Assembly (NCBI GenBank): GCA_044221315.1
Contig: JBGAPK010000018.1
Coordinates: 1-64,000 of the forward strand
DNA from: JAFEBO01 sp044221315
GTDB taxonomy: Bacteria > Planctomycetota > Phycisphaerae > Phycisphaerales > UBA1924
Direction: 5' to 3'
DNA: 64,000 nucleotides
Shown: piece after piece, positions 58,833 to 64,000 of the stretch
How the letters are laid out: each line of letters begins with the position of its first letter
Numbering within the stretch: position 1 is the stretch's first letter
Position numbers and translations under genes: made by a program
The notes under the pieces: generated by a model
Database searches by the model: none
What the model was told of the DNA's origin: nothing
The model's input: only the letters and a program-made list of their open reading frames with translations

Positions 58833-59371
58833 CGGTCCGCTCCATTTGCCAAGGTGCTTTCGCCGGATTCCCTGCCTTCGGCCGGACTTTGTATCAGGAT
58901 GCGCCCCGGGCCGTTCTCCGCCAGTGCCGGGCATCCCCCCGCACCGCCATTCTGCCCAAGCCGTGCCTTCCGCACCGATTATCAGATCCGAGACGCGCGA
59001 GGATCATTCGGCGCCCTGCCTTCTGAAACCCGAGAGCCCCGCGACGATCCCGTCTCGGACCGCGCCACTCCTGAGGGAAATTTCCCTGCGCCGCACGCAG
59101 CATCCGCCCATCTGATCCCCAGTCGCATCTGCGCCGCACGCACGATTTTCAGGCGCCCCCGCGCACCCGCACATCTAGACTGACTTCTCCGCGGCACCTC
59201 CGCGTCCCGGGAATTTCGCAATGCGTTTCTTGCTCTCCATCCCCTGCAATCCGGCGCGGCCCTGACCGGCGCACGCGCTCCGCACAACATATCCGCACGA
59301 CGAGCGCCGTGGTGTCGCCCGTTGTGCATTCCCATCTTCCGCCTGTTGCCCGGGCGGGAAAGGAGATTGCC
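58833..59371. other. gap between the AraC gene and the dockerin-like gene
   Basis: This divergent gap of about 540 bp should hold the promoters of both neighbours. I found no gene, tandem repeat, terminator or clear sigma-70 promoter in it. The only decisive signal is AAAGGAG at 59359-59365, the ribosome binding site of the plus-strand gene. Confidence 0.4.
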
Positions 59372-60166
59372 ATGCGTATCACTGTCGCTTCCATCCTCGC
59401 TCTTGCCGCCGCCGCGCCCGCTCTCGGCGCCATCACCTTCACATCAATCCAGCGCGGCACCATGTCCTCGCTCTACGTCGGCGCCGTCACCGATTGGGCC
59501 GTCGAGAACCCGCCCACCCCCTACGGTGAGTTCAATTCCTCCTTCAAGCGCACCCTCGATGTCGTCGGCGGCAAGGCCGAGGCACAGGTCTTCCAGAACT
59601 CCTCCGTCAGCGCCACCGGCATCTTCACCCACGGCGGCTCATGGGTTGACGCCATCCCGGCCGGCGACTGCGCCGGAGGCAGCACCGAATCCATGCTCAA
59701 CGTCTCCTTCACCATTACCACGCCCACCCCCTACAACCTCAACGGCTTCATCAACACAGGCGGCGACGTTGAGGCCCGCGGCATAATTAGGAAGGGCGAC
59801 ATCGTCATCGCCGGCGCCGAGAACGTCAACGGCTGGATCCCCCTTAACGCCACCGGCACCTTCGAGCCCGGCGACTACACCGTGAGCGTCGCCGGCAACA
59901 GTTTCGCCTCATCCTGCGCGGGCGAGATCACCGGCAACGTCACGTTCATGTTCGCTCTTCAGATCACCGCGGCCGCCGCCTGCCCCGCCGATTTCAATTC
60001 CGACGGACTCGTGGACGACACCGACTTCACAATCTTCGTCCCCGCCTACAACGAACTGATCGTGCCCCCCGCCAACCCGCTCTGCGATCTGAACTCCGAC
60101 AGCCTCGTCGATGACGCCGACTTCGTCCTCTTCGTCGTCGCCTACGACGCCCTCCTCTGCCCGTAA
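59372..60166 (+). CDS. exported protein with C-terminal dockerin-like calcium-loop doublet
   Basis: The 264-residue product has a signal peptide (MRITVASILALAAAAPALGA), a beta-rich domain of about 180 residues (TSIQRGTMSSLYVGAVTDWAV, YTVSVAGNSFASSC), and a C-terminal doublet: CPADFNSDGLVDDTDFTIFV and CDLNSDSLVDDADFVLFVVAY. Each half has the D-x-N-x-D calcium loop and the following helix of a dockerin-like F-hand; the second has Ser where the first has Gly. This tail is common on secreted proteins of Phycisphaerae, where its role in surface attachment or stability is not settled. AAAGGAG 6 nt upstream decides the start. A strong terminator follows. Confidence 0.85.
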   Translation: MRITVASILALAAAAPALGAITFTSIQRGTMSSLYVGAVTDWAVENPPTPYGEFNSSFKRTLDVVGGKAEAQVFQNSSVSATGIFTHGGSWVDAIPAGDCAGGSTESMLNVSFTITTPTPYNLNGFINTGGDVEARGIIRKGDIVIAGAENVNGWIPLNATGTFEPGDYTVSVAGNSFASSCAGEITGNVTFMFALQITAAAACPADFNSDGLVDDTDFTIFVPAYNELIVPPANPLCDLNSDSLVDDADFVLFVVAYDALLCP

Positions 60167-60190
60167 CACCCTTCCCGGTCTGATCCAGAG

Positions 60191-60227
60191 ACGCGGCGCC
60201 GCCCGGAGGAGACGGCGCCGCGTTTTT
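60191..60227 (+). terminator. rho-independent terminator
   Basis: An 11-bp perfect stem (60191-60201 with 60213-60223) with an 11-nt loop is followed by TTTTT. It ends the transcript of the dockerin-like gene, 25 bp after its stop. Confidence 0.85.
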
Positions 60228-60440
60228 CGTTGCGTCCGATTCACTTCATCCCGCCCGCGGCAACCGCCCGCCCGCCGCCCCGCATTCGCTCTTCCCCCGC
60301 TGTTCATCCGGGGAGGTGCCGGGCAGCACCGTCGTCAAGGGACAGGGGGCCGCGGGGGCGATCCCTCGCATAAATTGACCGCCTCAACCCCACCCTCCCC
60401 AACTATCCTTTCCCCCCAATTCTTTCCGCTCTTCTGCTCC

Positions 60441-60489
60441 TTCTGTCCTCTTTCCGTTCCTCTCTGTGTCTCTGTGCCTCTTTGGTGAA
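60441..60489 (-). repeat. single arm of the CACAGAG inverted-repeat family
   Basis: Read on the minus strand this segment starts TTCACCAAAGAGGCACAGAG and continues with ACACAGAG, closely matching the arms of the 154-bp element at 39886-40039, down to an AAAGAATTGG further inward (around 60415). No second arm is seen, so it is a solo or decayed copy. It lies 21 bp before the icd start. The rest of the 60228-60509 gap shows no gene. Confidence 0.65.
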
Positions 60490-60509
60490 CTGCCCTTTCG
60501 GAGCCCCCC

Positions 60510-61970
<1,461 letters not shown>

Positions 61971-61996
61971 GCCTTCTCGCACGCCGGTCAATCCTG

Positions 61997-62028
61997 AGCC
62001 CGGGGACTTGCGTCCCCGGGCTTTTTTT
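61997..62028 (+). terminator. rho-independent terminator of icd
   Basis: An 11-bp perfect stem (61997-62007 with 62012-62022) closes the loop TTGC and is followed by seven T (62022-62028). On the minus strand it directly abuts the stop of a small gene. Confidence 0.95.
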
Positions 62029-62153
62029 CACGCACCTCCGCACCCGCCCCACCACACCCCCCAGGCCACCGCCACCACGATCCACGCCACCCCCTTCGCA
62101 ACAAGGAATGCAGCCGCCGCCACCCCGACACGCTTCCACGCTTGCGTACGCAT
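62028..62153 (-). CDS. 41-residue membrane protein downstream of mddA
   Basis: This short frame has a start ATG at 62153 with GGAGG 6 nt upstream, the best ribosome binding site in the vicinity, placed in the 14-bp gap after the mddA-like stop. The product begins MRTQAWKRVGVAAAAFLVAK and continues with a hydrophobic Trp/Val-rich stretch (AWIVVAVAWGVWW) ending GGCGGA, giving one or two short membrane segments. Its stop is at 62028-62030, next to the icd terminator hairpin. The strong SD and the spacing suggest a real small membrane protein co-expressed with mddA; no homologue was checked. Confidence 0.55.
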   Translation of the reverse strand: MRTQAWKRVGVAAAAFLVAKGVAWIVVAVAWGVWWGGCGGA

Positions 62154-62167
62154 TGCGTCCCTCCGGT

Positions 62168-63013
62168 TCACGCGCCCCTCTTTGCCAGCGACGGAATCAG
62201 CATCGGAACCCGGCTCCGATACTCCTCATACTTCCGACCGTGAAGTTCCACCAGGTCGCGCTCTTCCCACCGGATCGCCATCAGGATGTACACGCTCGTT
62301 CCGATCGCGAACACCAAATGCGCCGCGGTCATCGTCGGCGTCGCCCAGAAACCGATCAGCCAACCCACATACAACGGATGGCGCACCACCCGATAGAACC
62401 ACGGCGTCTGAAACGCCACGTGCGTGTACCGCCGGTCCCGCAGATACAGCCAAACCTGCCTCAGACCGAACAAATCAAAGTGATTCAGCAGGAACGTCGT
62501 CACCAGCACGAGTGACCATCCAAACACCAGCAGCCCGACCAACACGCCCCGCCCCACAGGGTTCTGCACGTTCCACACGACCGCGCCCAGCGGCTCCCAG
62601 AACGCGAACATGATGATCATGGCGACACTTGAGAACAAGACGTAAGTGCTCCGCTCCGCAGCCTCCGGAATCAGCCCCGTCCACCATGCCTTGAACCACG
62701 GCCTCGCCATCACGCTGTGCTGAACCGCGAACAGCAGCAGCAGCCCAATGTCCACCGCCAGCCGCCACGCCCACGTTCCGTCCGGCCCCGCCGGTCCATC
62801 CAGAGAGGTAGGCGTACCCACGTTTCCCACGAACCCCAACGCGTACAGAAACGTCGCAAGGAACACCACGCAACACGCCACCCCATACGCAAACACCGCC
62901 AGCCGCTTCGCCGGCGGGGCCCCCAACAACTCCTCCGTTACCGGCGGCGCTTTCATCGCGCCGCCGGCACACCCTCGCAATCTGCCTTCCCAAACACCTG
63001 CTGCATTGCTCAT
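62168..63013 (-). CDS. mddA: methanethiol S-methyltransferase-like membrane protein (MddA family)
   Basis: MddA methylates methanethiol to dimethyl sulfide with SAM. The 281-residue product has five or so transmembrane helices and the conserved isoprenylcysteine-methyltransferase-type C-terminal region RYTHVAFQTPWFYRVVRHPLYVGWLIGFWATPTM, and ends EERDLVELHGRKYEEYRSRVPMLIP. FAVQHSVMARPWFKAWWT and AERSTYVLFSS upstream are characteristic of the MddA group within this superfamily. GGAGTGG 8 nt upstream decides start 63013. A TetR gene is divergent from it and a small membrane-protein gene follows 14 bp downstream. Confidence 0.8.
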   Translation of the reverse strand: MSNAAGVWEGRLRGCAGGAMKAPPVTEELLGAPPAKRLAVFAYGVACCVVFLATFLYALGFVGNVGTPTSLDGPAGPDGTWAWRLAVDIGLLLLFAVQHSVMARPWFKAWWTGLIPEAAERSTYVLFSSVAMIIMFAFWEPLGAVVWNVQNPVGRGVLVGLLVFGWSLVLVTTFLLNHFDLFGLRQVWLYLRDRRYTHVAFQTPWFYRVVRHPLYVGWLIGFWATPTMTAAHLVFAIGTSVYILMAIRWEERDLVELHGRKYEEYRSRVPMLIPSLAKRGA

Positions 63014-63233
63014 CGATTCCACTCCGGCAAAGAGACACCCGTGCCCCCGCGCGTCGCGTGAGAGTCGAACAGGCCCTTGCGTTGTCCACGGCGGCCACGG
63101 GCTCGCGCCCTGCTCGGCCCACCGCCATTGCTTTGTCGCATCGCCGTTGCACCCCGCGTGCAACGTCTCCGCCACGACAAAGAGAAAATAGCCCTTCCCC
63201 GCCCCTCGACCAGTGGACTTGCGGTCAACTCGA

Positions 63234-63252
63234 GGTGTACTTCCGGTACACC
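63234..63252. promoter_or_regulatory. palindromic operator between mddA and tetR genes
   Basis: GGTGTAC-TTCCG-GTACACC is a perfect 7-5-7 inverted repeat, 52 bp before the TetR start and 221 bp before the mddA start. A related half, AGTACACTTCC, follows at about 63270. Position and symmetry suit a TetR dimer repressing both genes. Confidence 0.6.
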
Positions 63253-63303
63253 CCCGCGACAAACCTCGCAGTACACTTCCACCGGGAACAACAGGAAGCG
63301 TGG

Positions 63304-63903
63304 ATGAGGGCGCCGCCAATGAACCAGCAAGCCTCCAGCCGCGACCGCTTCCTCGCCGTCGCGTCCGATTTCTTCATCCGCGAAGGCTTCGGCCCCGTCG
63401 GGCTCGATCAGATCATCTCCGCCGTTGGCGTCACCAAGACAACGTTCTACAAGAACTTCGAGAGCAAGGACGCACTCATCCTGGCCGTTCTCGCCCACCG
63501 CCACGAAGTCGAAATGTCCGGTCTGACCGCCGACATCGAAGCCCGCGGCGGCGACGACCCGCGCGCCCAGATCCTCGCCATGTTTGACGTCTTACACCTC
63601 TGGTTCGCCGAGCCCAGCTTTCGCGGCTGCATCTTCCTGAACGCCGCGACAGAGTTTCCCCACGAGTCCGACCCCATCCACAAGGCTGCCCTCGCCCACG
63701 GCGCCGCCCTCGCCAACCTCATCCGCGAAAAAGCGGTCGCCGCGGGTGCCGACCGCGATACCGCCCAGGGCGTCGCCGCCCAGATGCTCGTCCTCATCAA
63801 CGGCGCCATCTTTTCCAGGCGCACCGCCAACCAGCGCGACGCCGCGCTTCTCGCCAAGCACACCGCTCAAATCCTCCTCGACCGCATGCTCACCCCCACC
63901 TGA
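63304..63903 (+). CDS. TetR-family repressor
   Basis: The 199-residue product has the TetR DNA-binding domain: RDRFLAVASDFFIREGFGPVGLDQIISAVGVTKTTFYKNFESKDALILAVL (about residues 12-63). A helical ligand-binding domain follows, with CIFLNAATEFPHESDPIHKAALAHGAALANLI. ATG 63304 has AGGA 7 nt upstream; ATG 63319 is the alternative. It is divergent from the mddA-like gene with a palindrome between them, so it probably controls that gene and itself. Confidence 0.9.
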   Translation: MRAPPMNQQASSRDRFLAVASDFFIREGFGPVGLDQIISAVGVTKTTFYKNFESKDALILAVLAHRHEVEMSGLTADIEARGGDDPRAQILAMFDVLHLWFAEPSFRGCIFLNAATEFPHESDPIHKAALAHGAALANLIREKAVAAGADRDTAQGVAAQMLVLINGAIFSRRTANQRDAALLAKHTAQILLDRMLTPT

Positions 63904-63913
63904 CGCCCGCCGC

Positions 63914-63929
63914 TCCCCCAAGAGGGGGA
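63914..63929 (+). terminator. hairpin after the TetR gene
   Basis: TCCCCC-AAGA-GGGGGA forms a 6-bp stem 11 bp after the TetR stop. No T-run follows, so it is only a possible terminator. Confidence 0.35.
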
Positions 63930-63946
63930 CGGGACCTGGGATCTTC

Positions 63947-64000
63947 ATGAAAGCACGGCAAGATTGCTGGACTTTCCCCGGTTTTCGGTTCAACTACGAG
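63947..64000 (+). CDS. possible start of a gene cut by the window edge
   Basis: An ATG at 63947 opens a frame that is still open at the last base and begins MKARQDCWTFPGFRFNYE. No clear ribosome binding site precedes it and 18 codons are too few to assign a family. Confidence 0.2.
   Translation, partial: MKARQDCWTFPGFRFNYE

Overview
The window is GC-rich bacterial chromosome, most likely from a member of the Planctomycetota close to the class Phycisphaerae. The best lineage clue is the secreted protein at 59372-60166. It ends in a Cys-Pro-Ala-Asp-Phe-Asn doublet of dockerin-like calcium loops, a signature familiar from Phycisphaerae. Supporting clues are several SPFH/ABC-2 proteins in one operon, a Ser/Thr kinase fused to a beta-propeller, a Planctomycetes-style haem-like CX4CH protein, and many genes with weak or absent ribosome binding sites. 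This placement is inference; no rRNA gene is present.

Layout. 1-8.9 kb: a poorly explained left edge, a GNAT acetyltransferase, an exported protein, a stand-alone ribosomal L27 unit with its own promoter and terminator, a GH3 beta-glucosidase, an ArsR/DUF1428 pair, a DUF1579 protein, a broken glyoxalase gene and two membrane proteins. 8.9-15.9 kb: mfd, a ComEA-like helix-hairpin-helix protein, a GH10-like protein that appears to lack both catalytic glutamates, and purC. 15.9-27.6 kb: a six-gene minus-strand operon (three SPFH/Band-7 proteins, an ABC ATPase, an ABC-2 permease and a large membrane-anchored protein), facing a second ABC-2 permease on the plus strand. 27.6-32 kb: a GT4 glycosyltransferase, tRNA-Leu(GAG), a CheY-like receiver and a FapA/DUF342 protein. 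32-43 kb: exported proteins, a ferredoxin-NADP reductase, an oligopeptide-binding protein, an OppB-type permease with no OppC partner, and an ECF sigma factor with its probable membrane partner. 43-47.4 kb: apt, a groES-like gene, a low-GC membrane-protein gene, aroA and an aldo/keto reductase. 47.4-53.6 kb: two amidohydrolases downstream of a kinase/beta-propeller fusion. 53.6-64 kb: an ArsR/SRPBCC operon, a frameshifted serine hydrolase, an M1 aminopeptidase, an AraC regulator, the dockerin-like protein, icd, and an mddA-like methyltransferase divergent from a TetR gene.

The most unusual content is between or beside the genes. An 8-bp repeat family (sense-strand unit AGCSGCAR) abuts stop codons at three places, always in the same orientation relative to the gene. 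A 154-bp inverted-repeat element lies inside the oligopeptide operon, and a related single arm lies before icd. A hairpin plus G-quadruplex-like element occurs twice. Two unrelated ArsR genes share a TTGACA exactly 34 nt before the ATG with a palindrome close to or across the start. The strongest gene-level candidate for an undescribed system is the SPFH-trio/ABC operon. Functions were assigned by reading motifs; no database search was run.
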